Of a DNA stretch of 64,000 nucleotides, positions 45,051 through 56,680 are shown piece after piece. The stretch is from Stenopsyche tienmushanensis (taxonomy: Eukaryota > Arthropoda > Insecta > Trichoptera > Stenopsychidae), in assembly GCA_008973525.1 (NCBI GenBank), contig WACJ01000070.1, positions 186,001 to 250,000 of the forward strand, read 5' to 3'. Position 1 is the stretch's first letter. Every line of letters begins with the position of its first letter. A program made the position numbers and the translations under genes. The notes below the pieces were generated by a model. That model ran no database searches. It saw only the letters and a program-made list of their open reading frames with translations, and was not told the origin of the DNA.

Positions 45051-46417
45051 ATTGGATATTTTATCGCTCGTTATAAACGAGTTCCACTGGGTAATATTAC
45101 GGTTTTGAAGTACATTTCATAAATGTATGCTGATATTAATGCAGTTTCATTCAAATTTCAAAGTTAAAAACTTCAGTATCGAAATATTGTAAAATTTAAT
45201 GTTGCAAGGTACATTGTCGCCCTAAAGGCAATATTGCTGCAAAATCACAGAGTTACTAATTATTATAGCGCTACTCGATGTTCCACTTACCACGATAATT
45301 TTGTGACTGTGTTCCATTACCTGAAGCTTCATTATACCGTCAATTACTATTGTAACTAAAAACAATAGAGATTGAAGGATACAATCATACTCATACTTGC
45401 CAATTTGCAACTGAATCGTCTGCACACAAGTGGCTAAACTTTGAAGTCGTTTGCTTTACAGACTCAACCAATAAAAACTTTCACGTGATGTTCACAAGGA
45501 ATATTACGGAAAAACTCGACGAAACTGGCAATAAATAAAAAGCCTGGAAGATAAGACACAATGATGCAATTTTACAGCGAAATGTGCAGAGCGGGCAATG
45601 AAAAAGGATTCGCAGTGACCACTTGTCTTCGGTCATAAGTGAGTCCTGGCCGTTAAACATTAATGGTCGTGACTATCGGATGGAGGCTTATAAAGAGATG
45701 GGTATCGAGGATAAAACCGAAATACGAAGGTAATTACCATCAGCAAGTTGTAAATTTTACAGCCCGACCATAAACGAATATGTGCCGCTTAACAAGGAGG
45801 GCTCGAACCGGCACGGACGTTACACCACCATTATTTTTTTATATGATTTAACCCCCCATTTCGGTTTCAACCCTATCATGATACTGAATTCACGGCGATT
45901 AAATTTCAAATAACCCTACACGGAGAAAGAAAATTGGGAAAGGAAAAGGGTGTGAATAACGCGGCGGAAAATAGGCTCGAAAAACCGACGCCAAATTTTT
46001 AAGTCGTCTAAGAAATATAACCGCCATTGTGTACGAGATAATCGCTTTGGGATCTTATTTTAGTACGGATTTTATATTAATTATTATTTACAATAATATA
46101 TTACATTAAAAAATAAATATGTTAATATCAGGTCAGAGAAGAGACACCGAAATATGGAAAATCATGGGATCCTCCACTACGTCGATACCTGCCCACAGGT
46201 GCAAGCCCGCTGTGTCTACTAGTCACCGAAGGGGAGGGGGATAATATACGACCCTATTGAGATCATAGAAGACCCCAGAAATGCATTTATCCCAAATTTA
46301 TTTCAAAAAGCCCTGAATGCCTTAAAGCTGGAGGAAGTAGCCAAAAGGTTTCCGTGTTCAACCGGTCCAAAATTTGGGCCGCTGATTCATCGATATAAAG
46401 CCTCGTGGTTGAATGCC
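45051..46417. other. Intergenic DNA, no gene recognised
   Basis: It is AT-rich to 45550. Then comes a moderately GC-rich block (about 45560-46000) with 'ggcacggacgttacaccacc' and no frame of note. About 46130-46390 precedes the LTR fragment and may include further repeat DNA. Confidence 0.4.
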
Positions 46418-46769
46418 ATCGGGCTGTGATGTTGCTGGACGAATGGATGGGAATAGACGGGTTTCGAATAGAAAAACTCTCTTCCCTAAATAACTATTTT
46501 TTTCACGCGAGAGAGAGATCTGGCTGCGGGAAGGACGATCTCCCGCAGTCAAGGCTAACCGATCACTCTACCGACTCCCGCCTCCTGTGCGTCACTACCC
46601 AACCGACAAAGGTGCACGCGCAAGAAGCGATCCGTCGGTATGTAAGTGCAATGTCTTCATAGGGTCACAAGAGATGGCGTTGTTAAAATAGCACATTGCA
46701 CCTGAAGAGAGATGGAAGATGTCGCTGTTAACAGGGCTATACATGGGATGGTAAATCGCCCATGCTACA
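46418..46769 (-). mobile_element. LTR fragment, minus strand
   Basis: Reverse-complemented it starts TGTAGCATGGGCGATTTA, then 'aggtgcaatgtgctatttta', 'cgcttcttgcgcgtgca' and 'tcccatccattcgtccagca', matching 32841-33180. It ends near 'catcacagcccgat'. The last half of the LTR is missing. Confidence 0.75.
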
Positions 46770-48120
46770 ATATTATATTTGGCAGTCTTCAGAAAGAGCA
46801 ATAAGACAACTATGAGACTACAACGATTGCAAGCGACTGAGCACAAAAATCAGCTAGAAAATAAATGAAAAAATACAAGTTCTCATGATCTATAATCTGA
46901 AAAGATTTTCTCCTTCCCAGGAATGAAGAACTTATTCCATGTATGTACATAAAAGGATGATCGTCCTTTATCACGCACACGCAAAATGCACTCATCGTGT
47001 TTTTATAATATGTTCAAAAATGTTTTACAAACAAAATCTTTATTAATCCTAGATCACTAATCATTAGCCTCATAGACTTATCAAATTAGTACTCTTTAAA
47101 CATGGTCAGAATCATCCATAATGATTTTAATATGCATGTTATTAAAAGCCAGACATTAATCTTCCCTTCAGCCCCCCCCCCCCCTTTACAATTACAAGGA
47201 ATGAAAATTTAAATAATTTTTATTTATATACTGATTTTTAGATTTTTTTAAAAATCATTTAAAGTGTTTTGTCAACCTTTTTTTAATAAACAAAAGATTT
47301 ATAGTCATTCAAATAAAGATATTTTTACAAACCATTACATTAAAATTTGGTTACCCAAACTGGTTTATAATAGGTAGGTCACGTGGCGTAGCCATATTAA
47401 ATTGGGAACCGAGTAGTAGTAAATCCATCGGAAGTCCTTGTCTCCGCTGGGATAGATAAGCCTAGGAGTTGTCGGTATGTATGTATGTTTGTATGTAAAT
47501 AGTGTTTTAATGAGATGCTAAAAACACTATTCATTTAAATAAATATTTCGTAAGCATTTAGGCGGTGGTTTTGCACTGTCTCTTTTCGGCGCGAATGTTG
47601 TGATCGAGCGCGAAAAGGACAGCGCAACTTTTTGAGCGCACTATCACGTTTTGGCGTGCTCACACAACAACAACTTTTGTGGTGCACATTGATCGAAGAT
47701 CCAAATTGAACTACATCGGTATCCATGAGCCTCCGAAAGGATATACGAGGTGTTAGCATTGGTTAAAACGTGTTCAACTCGGCAATGGCTCGCAGTCCTG
47801 CCGTAAAATTACAATAGTGTTGCGTGAGCTCGGTCGTGAGTAAATGGCGCATATAAATCAAGTTAATTGCATTCTCGTCTGTGTTGCACTACTGGGCGTT
47901 TCGGAAAGCTATAGCCGGCCGTTTTTGCAAATTTAAAAACTACGCCCCCTACATTTGCAGGCCCCGAGGAACAAAGGGCGCCCTGGCCTACAATGCAGTT
48001 ATCAGATGATTTAGGCCCTGGCGGGGGAGCTCTTGCGGCTAGTGCACTTGCACTTGAAGCCTACTTGAATCATCCCTCTTAGTATTTTTATGATATTTTT
48101 TATGGCCGTGTAAAGCGGTG
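46770..48120. other. Intergenic DNA with a C13 run
   Basis: A C13 homopolymer lies at 47172-47184 and a 'tatg' microsatellite-like run at about 47473-47500. About 47560-48060 is richer in G+C, without a recognisable gene. The rest is AT-rich. Confidence 0.4.
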
Positions 48121-48310
48121 TTAACCCATTAAAGTGCACTGCGAAAATATTGTTTGAATCAATGGTTCAATGACTACCCTTTGGCCCACACTTCTGCAAA
48201 GTAATAATGTAAAATAATTTTTCTAAATGAATTTTGGTCGTAGAAATTAATTAATTCATTTAAAACAACTTCTGTGTATCAAAATACACCATAGCAGCCA
48301 AAGGGTTATG
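48121..48310. mobile_element. Short TTAA-bounded element, piggyBac-like MITE
   Basis: The left end reads TTAACCCATTAAAGTGCACT. The right end, reverse-complemented, reads CATAACCCTTTGGCTGC, giving imperfect inverted repeats around AACCC. An inner 'taccctttggcccacac' resembles the right end. There is no coding sequence. The assignment rests on terminal form only. Confidence 0.35.
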
Positions 48311-48950
48311 TAAACTTTCTTGGAATACCTAATATTTAATATTAAAAAAAATATTTAAGATAATATCGAAAAATAGATTTATATCACTGGATAGATTATT
48401 AATAGATAGGATGGTTAATAGGTGTACGTTTTTAGTGTTGGCAGGGCTGAGAAAGCTGGATGAATGTCTCGGATTATTTGGCATGCACTATAGTCAAGTC
48501 AATAACTCGCTTTGACTGGAAGGCGATGGGTCGTAAATAATGGGTTTAGTGGTGTTGCATCTGGATGCAGATTGCACCAGGCGAGGTCGTGGGTCGCGAG
48601 GATGTCCCACAGGAGCTGAGATGTACGTACGTTAAAACCCCATTATCCTACCTGATTCAATTAGGTTTATATTATACCTGCAGTTGTAATCCCTCGATAG
48701 AGTGTCGCAGGGAACGCATTCCCAGCGACAGAGACGCGTCTGCTCGGTCTTTCATGTCTTAGTATATTTTCATTAATATCCATATCTGAAAATGAAAAAA
48801 AAATCTAAATTATTTTTAAAATAAGACATTAATAAATAAAAAGACACAAAATATAATACTAGAAGAAATACGATTGTTCAAACAACAGAAAACTTATGGC
48901 TAAGTCTCATAACACATACAATCATTTATTGACATAAAAAATGAACATAA

Positions 48951-49560
48951 ACCCGTTGATGAGTAATCGCGCATATTTGCGATTGGACTTAAGTGATACA
49001 GAAAGAGTATTCTCACACATTAAGTGCGGAGATATTTGAATAAAAGACATAGATGGATATTTTGCGTCGCATCATATACTCGTACATAGATGGCCTTTGC
49101 CGACACGCATGGCACGACTTTTCGTGCTGTAAAGGTACCCCTACGTAAAAGTATTTCTATTCGAACCGCTATTATAGAGCCCAACAACTCCTTCAGCGTT
49201 TTGATTCACTGTCAAATGTGTCATCCGTAGTGACGCGATCTTTTCGCCTTTTAGATATTTTCGCGTCATATCCAGTATACGAAAATAGTATTTAATCAAG
49301 TTCGAACAAGTCAGCTCCCGAGATGAATCATTCTTACATTTAACGCAGACAATTATGCAATCGGACATATCCGTCATTTTCTATTAAAGTTTGCTTAACT
49401 CTCATAATGCGGATATATCTGTCATACCCACTTTGCATGGACTTTGGTCTTGACGGATATATACGTCATATCCACTTAACGGGTAAAGGTACATTTATTG
49501 ATATACAAACTTAACTAACGCTGCGCGGTCCTAAGGAAAAAGTGGGTTATACTTGAAATA
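48951..49560 (+). mobile_element. piggyBac-like MITE with an open frame (family P, copy 4)
   Basis: It starts 'acccgttgatgagtaatc' and follows copy 1 to about 49150. It then shares 'ctattatagagcccaacaac' with other copies. 'tgacggatatatacgtcata' and 'cttaacgggt' lie at 49439-49486, and the 'cgctgcgcggtcct' block is at about 49519. On the minus strand 49377-49141 is open for 78 codons from an ATG ('MTDMSDCIIVCVKCKNDSS' at its start). I do not recognise this peptide. The whole is probably two overlapping or nested copies. Confidence 0.5.
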
Positions 49561-49979
49561 TTGTCTATTTTAAATGTTTTATTAAATTTGGATTCGTTCT
49601 TTCATTTAACTAAGTCATTTATATGTTTTTATATTCAGGTTAGTCTTTTTTATTTTTTTAATGTTTAATTTGGATTTTTGGGACTTTAATGTGATACATA
49701 CACAAAAATTGACACATTAAACGATCACGGTCAATAAACGATCTATAAAATTATGTTTTTAGTTGTAGGCAGGCTACTGATCTAATGATTGCTTTATGCT
49801 ATGTATAAACACACATATATACACACATCTCTTTCCGAAAAACTGTCGGTTGTAGTTTTAATTTTCAGTGAAGTTCAAACCAATTTGCACTATCGCGATC
49901 ATAAGAGTTTCACTTCAAAAATATTTTGTAAATAGAATCATGCATTGAAAATTAGAAACAAATAAATAAAATTTTTTTT

Positions 49980-50280
49980 GTGCGGTATATGCGTTCCGCG
50001 GAAAATCGCACAAAAAAAACTATAACTTACATAGAAAAAGTGAAGATGCGTTTTATGGATTTTAAAAACCGCATAACTATGAAACAGCTATATAAAATAT
50101 ATCCAAAATCGCACAAAAAAAGTTAATAGAAAAACAGGAAAACAATAAGGCAATTAAAAAATAACACTTTTGATAACATTTCGGTTAGTGTTGATGATTT
50201 ATAAAAAAATATACATCGCTTTAAAAAAACCGCATAACTTCGAAATCGCACAAAAAGAGATTTGAGTGTAATTTACAATT
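49980..50280. repeat. Iterated 'cgcacaaaaa / accgcataac' motifs
   Basis: The word 'atcgcacaaaaa' occurs near 50004, 50107 and 50245, and 'aaccgcataac' near 50068 and 50229. They alternate at roughly 40-120 bp. This looks like a decayed tandem array or internal repeats of one element. Confidence 0.45.
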
Positions 50281-51007
50281 GTCAATTGCTATGTTTTTAC
50301 ATTAAAGTCGATAATATGACAGATATTTCCAAACTTATTGTCGATAATATACGTGTAAAATTAATTTTTTTTTTTTGGAAAACGAGTCATACGAAAATAT
50401 AATAAATTTTATTCATTTTTAAAATGATTTATTCTAGTACTTGTAAAGTTAGTACTTAAAAAAATAATAAATAGGTCCGATAAGACTTGATTCGTTCCCG
50501 TGTACCCACTTTCAAGAGATATCCTTAGGCTGGAGAGCCGTAAGCGGATACAATCAGGTGCAAATTGCCACCAAGAGGACAGAGCCGAATGCTTTTCGCC
50601 TCTCTTTTGCGCCCATGTAAGTCCCCATGCATCCGTCCTGCTCCGTCAGCGTTTATCCCGATCGTATATGCAGGGTGCAAAATAAATATTTTTACACGAT
50701 CACCACGATCCCCCTATCGACTGATATTAAATATTGAATCACATTTAATCGATGCCTGGAGAACTAATAATACGGCTGAGGAGAATATTGAATTTAATTA
50801 TGTACTAAAGGGATGATTTTAAAGAAGATTCACATATTAATTGGTAACGATACGAATTGTAGATGATATTTAAAATATGCTTAGATATGCCTAATAACAT
50901 CTTTCCATAGTGCATTTGATCGAAAATCTGATTCATTAATGCCTGAAAGTTCATATTGCATTTACAGAAATCCATATTTCATTAGAAATATAAACACAAT
51001 ATATGCT
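50281..51007. other. Intergenic DNA, no gene recognised
   Basis: A GC-richer patch at about 50495-50690 has two overlapping plus frames (61 and 83 codons) with no known motif. The rest is AT-rich. Confidence 0.35.
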
Positions 51008-51105
51008 AATGTTGGCGCTTCTAATGACCCCTCCGTTGTGGTGTCCGCAGCGGAATAAGGTGACACTCGGGTTTTGTCGCATCAGCGAAGGCAACGAAAG
51101 GTCAA
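51008..51105 (+). repeat. R8 repeat, second-best copy
   Basis: It matches 8145-8240 through 'ttggcgcttctaatgacc', 'gcggaataaggtgacactcg' and 'aaggcaacgaaa'. The frame open in the 8-kb copy is broken here. Confidence 0.55.
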
Positions 51106-53791
51106 ACGTATAGACAACTAAAATATTTAACCTGTTTATCTTTCAAAAACTAGGGATGTAACCAGAATCTTCCAGCTCTTCCATCCATTATCCAATGGGA
51201 ATATAATAAATTATTCAGATTCAAGAGCCAACGACAACTGTTGATCTGAATGTCAGTTCCAAGCACCCATGGCAAAGAATAAAAACTAATTCTGCGGCAA
51301 CACAATTTTTCCATTCAATTATTGGATGCGCCCTCCAAATCCACCCTTTAAAAGTGTCTGCTTTATATTTGACATAGGATGGTCGTCGGATATACTAAAA
51401 ACTTGAGAATGCCTAGCACATTCCTTACATACCGAAAGTTCTCAAATATACATTTACCGTGAGGAATTACGCTGAATCTTGCAGAATGCGAGCAAAGAAA
51501 TCTGGAGGGTAAGGAAGGATTCAAAGTTTTCCAACTTTTAATGGGCACTTTGTTACATAGATGGAAATTTAATATTATCAGACTGGGGGGGTTTTGATGT
51601 TATTAACTCTATAAACTTTATGGAAAAAATCTTATCAATTTATTTAATGAAAAAGGGGGCGTCCGAATATTTCGGGGGGGATGCAAATTAATATATTCGT
51701 CGAGGCGCCGCCCTTTGTGCTTTAACAGGTCATGATTAAATTTGTGTTCGAGGGCGGCTAATTTTATAATTTTTAGTCGGTTTTGATGGGTTTGAACTCT
51801 TTTTTTAAAAATAAAAATGCATATACTCAGAATTTAAATAATAATTTTTAACAGGGAAGTTCAATTTAAATTTTAAAAAATCCCACAGGATAACATGTGG
51901 TATATATGCATAAAATAGGAAACACAAGTCACTTTAAGACAATAAAATATATAAAACAAACGATTATTCATGCAATTTCTAGTATCTCTGGCGGTTAAAA
52001 GATTAAGTCATTGTGTTAGTCTTTACCTATATTAACCACAGTTCTAGAGTCGCTCATTGTACATGTTATTTTGAGAAATGGTTTTAAAATACATTGATAA
52101 TATCATATTTAAGTTAAATAAAAAATTTAAAAAATGTGTTGTTTTTTCAGATAAAAATATAGATAAATCTTTGTTTTTTTAGCTCGTTATTTTATTTTTT
52201 GAAAGAAATGTCTCATTTTTTTATGCAATATACTATACGCTTTATAAATATTTTTATTTTATCTAATTAACGCCAATAAGCAAAAAGTTATAAGCTTTTT
52301 CGTGAAAAAAATCAATATGTGTATTGATCAAAGAATCTTAAAGTATACCATTTTTTAAGCATAATTTTTATGTGGTCAGTTTATTGCAAAATTACACTCA
52401 AATATGCTTGTTTTTATGCTTTTTATATTAATGTGGCTTCAATAAATTATATTAAAAAAAAACAATCTTAGATCGAGGAAAATTTAAAATTTCGAAAATG
52501 ACTTGCTGATATATATAGATGAATCAGATCTATTAAAAGCCCATTGGGAGTAAATAAAATGGGAGTTTTAACACCATTTAAAAAATCTACAATTTGTACA
52601 AATTTCAACCCCTAAATTCCGATTTAACCGTAATAAACGCAATTTCTTGTGCATATAAGGATACAAAAAGAGTCTTCTACGTTGATATTTTCAAACAAAA
52701 TCATATATTATATGAAGTTTTATTACATTCAATTATTTGTAAACATTTGTTGGCTTCGTTTGCAGAAATTTCGCTTTTAAATTCATAGAAGAAAATATTT
52801 TAATGGTCATTGAAAGTTTTTTTTCGATCAAATTCAACAATTAAGTATCGCATTACGACGATTCGAAAATTGCTGGAAGCTCGAGCTGGAAATGTACACT
52901 GTCCAAATTTATGAGTCATTATTGGAAGAGGCTGCCCTCCTGTAAGACCTGTTTAAAAGACCATTATGGAAGATTCTAGTGGATCAGGGAAGGGTAAAGT
53001 GAGTTAACCGCTAAAATTCGCTTCGTTATTAAGTCAAGTAATAGGCGCCCATTTCGCCGGATCGGAAGCTGTAAGGTAACACCGCAGGTGGCCACCCTCT
53101 GTGGGCCACCGACACCTCAACAGTGGCTCGTAAACCACCCTCCGAAATATTAATGGCACCCCAGCATCATTATTTAATCACACGCAGAGTCCGAGACAAA
53201 TTTGATGCCCGATATTCCATTATTACAATCCGGCGCGTGTTTGATCGCTTTTAAATCGACCCGCAATAATAAATCTCGATATCAATCGAATCGTGAATAT
53301 ATTTAGAGCACTCGAGAAGCTATCCGAAGAATTAATTTGTTTGTTCGAGTGCGAGCCCCGTTTTGAGAACATCTCAAACACTTAAAGACGATTCCCTCCA
53401 TTTGTACGGGGCAACCCGGTCAAGGCGAAACCGAATATTTAACAGCAGTATAAATTGGTTTCTATCCCAAATATTGGGCCATTGTTCTGTGCACAGAATG
53501 AACTGTTGAATGTTCATTATCGGGCCGTTTTGTAGGATATCTCAAACTAAAATTGACCCTAAAATCTCGGAATCAATTAGTACGCCCTCGCCATTAGGCA
53601 TGGACGAATTCATAATCCGTTAGGGATATACCGTAATTGCGCCACTGCAATGATTTTAAGCTGAAACGATACAACAAATATTTATCGCCTTTAAATAACC
53701 ACAAAAACAGTTTTGAAAAAATATCCAAAATTTCACCTTTAAATTATCATAAATTTTTAAACTGTGGTCTTAATAGCATGAAATAACTTAC
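51106..53791. other. Mostly AT-rich DNA; GC-richer block at 53020-53640
   Basis: From 51100 to 52900 the DNA is AT-rich with no frame of note. About 53020-53640 is richer in G+C ('ggtaacaccgcaggtggcca', 'gcccgatattccattattac'), appears once, and has many stops in all frames. It may be regulatory DNA. No gene is called. Confidence 0.4.
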
Positions 53792-54041
53792 GATATAAGC
53801 AAGACACTCTATCCGCCTCTGTCTCTTCCTGAATTCAACGTGCAACAATGCTCTTTCTAAATCACTGGATTTCGATCGCAAATACGCGACTGTACTCATC
53901 AAGAGGTTAAACTTGGCTGTAATTTCCTTTTTATTGATCCTGCTATCGAAAAAAAACCCTCTCTGTTGTCGATGAGAGTTGGTTTTATCGACAATAGGAT
54001 CACAAAGAATATCTAAAATATCACACCTATTTTTGAGGTGC
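53792..54041 (-). CDS. Candidate internal exon of an unrecognised gene
   Basis: On the minus strand a 250-nt open segment runs from an acceptor CATTACAG|G at 54042 to a strong donor ATC|GTAAGT at 53791. The translation includes 'CDILDILCDPIVDKTNSHRQ', 'FFFDSRINKKEI', 'LLMSTVAYLRSKSSDLERAL' and 'HVEFRKRQRRIECLAYI'. It is rich in charged residues with helical potential and lacks the low-complexity look of chance frames. The acceptor has a poor pyrimidine tract, and I found no certain neighbouring exon. A TTTCAG acceptor near 53663 could start the next exon. I do not recognise the family; it could also be a transposon-derived frame. Confidence 0.35.
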
Positions 54042-54179
54042 CTGTAATGTTTCTGATTATCTTGTTTCAATTACTTTTTCTTGTTATCTGCATTTCTAAA
54101 TCAGAGTTGTTGGATGACTTATTGGCTTCTATTAAAAAGTCTGATCAATGTCTCGGATGCCAATGCAAAAAAGCGCCTT

Positions 54180-54350
54180 TTTGAATACAAAAAAAAAACT
54201 TACAATTGGACATAATGTCTTCGAATATTTTGAGATCTTACGTTTGATTTGAGTTTAAATGCCATATAAGTCAGTAAAGATTGGGATAATTTAAAACTTA
54301 TGGGCAAAATGAATAGGATGGGTTCTATGGAGTAGGATAGATACCACACG
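54180..54350 (-). mobile_element. MITE A, partial inverted copy
   Basis: Reverse-complemented, it carries 'ggtatctatcctactcc', 'catcctattcattttg' and 'taagatctcaaaatattcga', matching 5760-6035 of MITE A in order. Terminal repeats are mostly lost. Confidence 0.55.
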
Positions 54351-54412
54351 CCTTCTTAACAGCGCAATAAAATAGTCCCTATTTATTAAAATTGTAATTG
54401 TTGGGGGAAAAG

Positions 54413-55240
54413 TTGGTTGGGGAATAAGTTCGTAGCGTTTTTATATTATTTCGTTTTACAACATTTTTTTTACTTTTTGGCAAAGTGTATGATATTCAAT
54501 CGATAGAGCTCTTTCTGTTCTACAAATCTGTGTTTGCATCTTTTTGGATAATTTAATTTTTTATTACCTTTGAGTCTTAAAAATGGAATATCCAGGAGAT
54601 AAAAAGCAACATTTTAAGCAACACATGGTCATAAGCAGCGCTTTTTGTATCGAATTGTCATGGGAGATTAGAATGGTGCCTATAAATGAAACATGAAACA
54701 AAGAAAGTCCCACCAAATGCTCTGCATTTGGTGGGACTGGGAGGGCATGGTGCATTGGGAAATGCTCGAAAGGAATGCCACAGTCAACATGGAGTTTTGC
54801 AAAGCTCAGCTACACCGAATTCAACTGAATATATCCCATCGACAAGGCCAAGCCATACTCCTTCACGACAACGCCAGGCTCCATGTTGCACAAGTTGTCA
54901 AAGCTGCACTCCAGGAGTTTGAAAAGGAGGTCCTTCAGCATCCGCCGTATTCTCCAGACCTTGCACCGACGGATTACCAACTTTTCCGCTCCCTGTCCAA
55001 GCATATGAGAGGCGTTACCTTCAACAATGAAGACGATCTTAAAAATTGGCACAACAAATTCTTCGATACCAGTCTGGGCGATTTTTAGTATAACGGCAAC
55101 GACAAATTGGTTGAGAGGTGGGGGGAGGTAGTAAACAGCAACGGCGAATACGTAATTAATTATTGTTTTGTTAAAAATATTGATCTTTGTTTACATAAGA
55201 GTTTTTGAAAAAAACGCTATGAACTTATTCCCCAACATAA
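54413..55240 (+). mobile_element. Mariner transposon, deleted, with intact D,D34D tail (family M2, copy 2)
   Basis: The ends read TTGGTTGGGGAATAAGTTCG and, reverse-complemented, TTATGTTGGGGAATAAGTTC, with TA after the right end. The N-terminal DNA-binding half is deleted. From 54640 comes 'RIVMGD' followed by a stop where GDEKW is expected. The frame from 54693 to 55088 is open for 131 codons: 'IWWDWEGMVHWEMLERNATV', 'AILLHDNARLHVAQVVKAAL', 'LQHPPYSPDLAPTDYQLF'. The second and third catalytic Asp are present and 34 residues separate them. The tail continues after one stop to 'KLVERWGEVVNSNGEYVI'. Inactive. Confidence 0.93.
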
Positions 55241-56597
55241 TATATAAGGATTTCTTTCAATGACAACACCCGAAATATCCACTTGTTAATGTATCGCCAA
55301 TATTGTCTTTGGATCCATATTCACATATGTTTTAAGCGCTCTGTGCCTGTATTTATAATGCCAAAATAAAAACTCAAAATATTTTTTCTTCCCGCGAAAA
55401 TTGCGGCTTTATTTCGCTAAAGGTTGGTTGAAATATTATGTTACACTTTCTGATGATGATTATGTGATTATCGCCTATTTCCTCGCCCATTTGAATTTAT
55501 CGTAAGCGAATATTTTTAGCGCAGATCGCATACTTTGAGATCGCTCCAAATAATTGAAAGCGCTCGCGATCCCTATTGAGGCGGGAGCCGAATTCTTTCA
55601 CTTTTCAACTTCATCATCGCATTTTCTTTTTTGGCCAAGGCCTTATAATTTCAACTTTCCGCGCACGCAATGCGAAGTTATTTCAATTCGGTAGACAAAC
55701 AACTAATTGAAAATTGTTGGAAATTTGATACCGTAGGTGCAAGTTACCCGGGGGATAGTTTGCGAAAGAGTTAATTCGTGAAAATCTTTGCCTAGGGGTG
55801 GGCGCTCGGGTCGGGGTTGAGTGGGTGGCGGGTGGACGGATGAGCAAGCCGGGACAGTGGGCGGGGGACTTACTTCATTTAGCCTCACGCACGCGGAATT
55901 CTAATGATTTTCCTTCCGCGATAGGGTACCAAGCTAAGCGGCTACTCTTACTGAATATTCTAATTTTTATGCCAATAATGAGCGATGCCCGTCCAGGACC
56001 CGCAAGGATCTATGAGCATTATTATTCAAACAATTCATATTCCAAGCAATGTAAATTTGCACCCGAAACATAGCGCTCGAGCTTAAATGCTCGAGAAATA
56101 TAAATGAATATTGTGACATTGATTATATTGCCCGGTTCAGCAGCATCCTGTATAAATGCAGGGTGGGTTAGTTTCAGTCCAGAAGAGAAAATAGATGATA
56201 ACGATAAGAGTTCTTCACACTTTGTAGTGGAGAGTCCCCAGCAGTAGACTCAAGACAACGGTTCCTGGGGATCTACTTGCTCTTTGTGGAGATAACATAA
56301 CAAAACGTCCAAATAAACCCTCTCTTAGTCTCCCCGAGCTCTCTACAATTGCTACAAGTTTCCGGATACCAATTTGTTACGGAGGTCATTTTTCAAATCG
56401 GTGCACAATATACTATCGAGCATGGGGATCGTTTTTCAGACGGGAAATTCGCATCCGTATATCTACACTGCTTTTGCTTCCGTTGCATATCGTTTGATGC
56501 CATTTAAAATTAAATTTAAATAATATAAATTCGAACAGATATTAATACTTGATGAACGAATTAAATGAACGAATATTGTGTGCTATCAAAAGTGTTA
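55241..56597. other. Intergenic DNA with GC-richer blocks
   Basis: About 55540-56110 is richer in G+C and CpG ('gggtggcgggtggacggatg'). A 91-codon plus frame at 55798-56073 opens there without known motifs. About 56150-56360 has 'caggaaccg'-like words but no gene. Single copy in the window. Confidence 0.4.
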
Positions 56598-56680
56598 AAG
56601 GTACATTTATTGATATACAAGCTTCACTCAGACTGCGCGGTCCTGAGAGAAAAATGGATTTGTGTGGACGATAAGTGATG
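56598..56680 (+). repeat. Family P internal repeat block, solitary copy
   Basis: It reads 'ggtacatttattgatataca', 'cagactgcgcggtcctgaga' and 'atggatttgtgtggacg', closely matching 49490-49545 and 41195-41270. No TTAA terminus was found beside it. Confidence 0.55.

Noticed and set aside
47535..47759. 74-codon minus frame with several cysteines
   Set aside because: No start context, signal peptide or family motif; the cysteine run is short and isolated.
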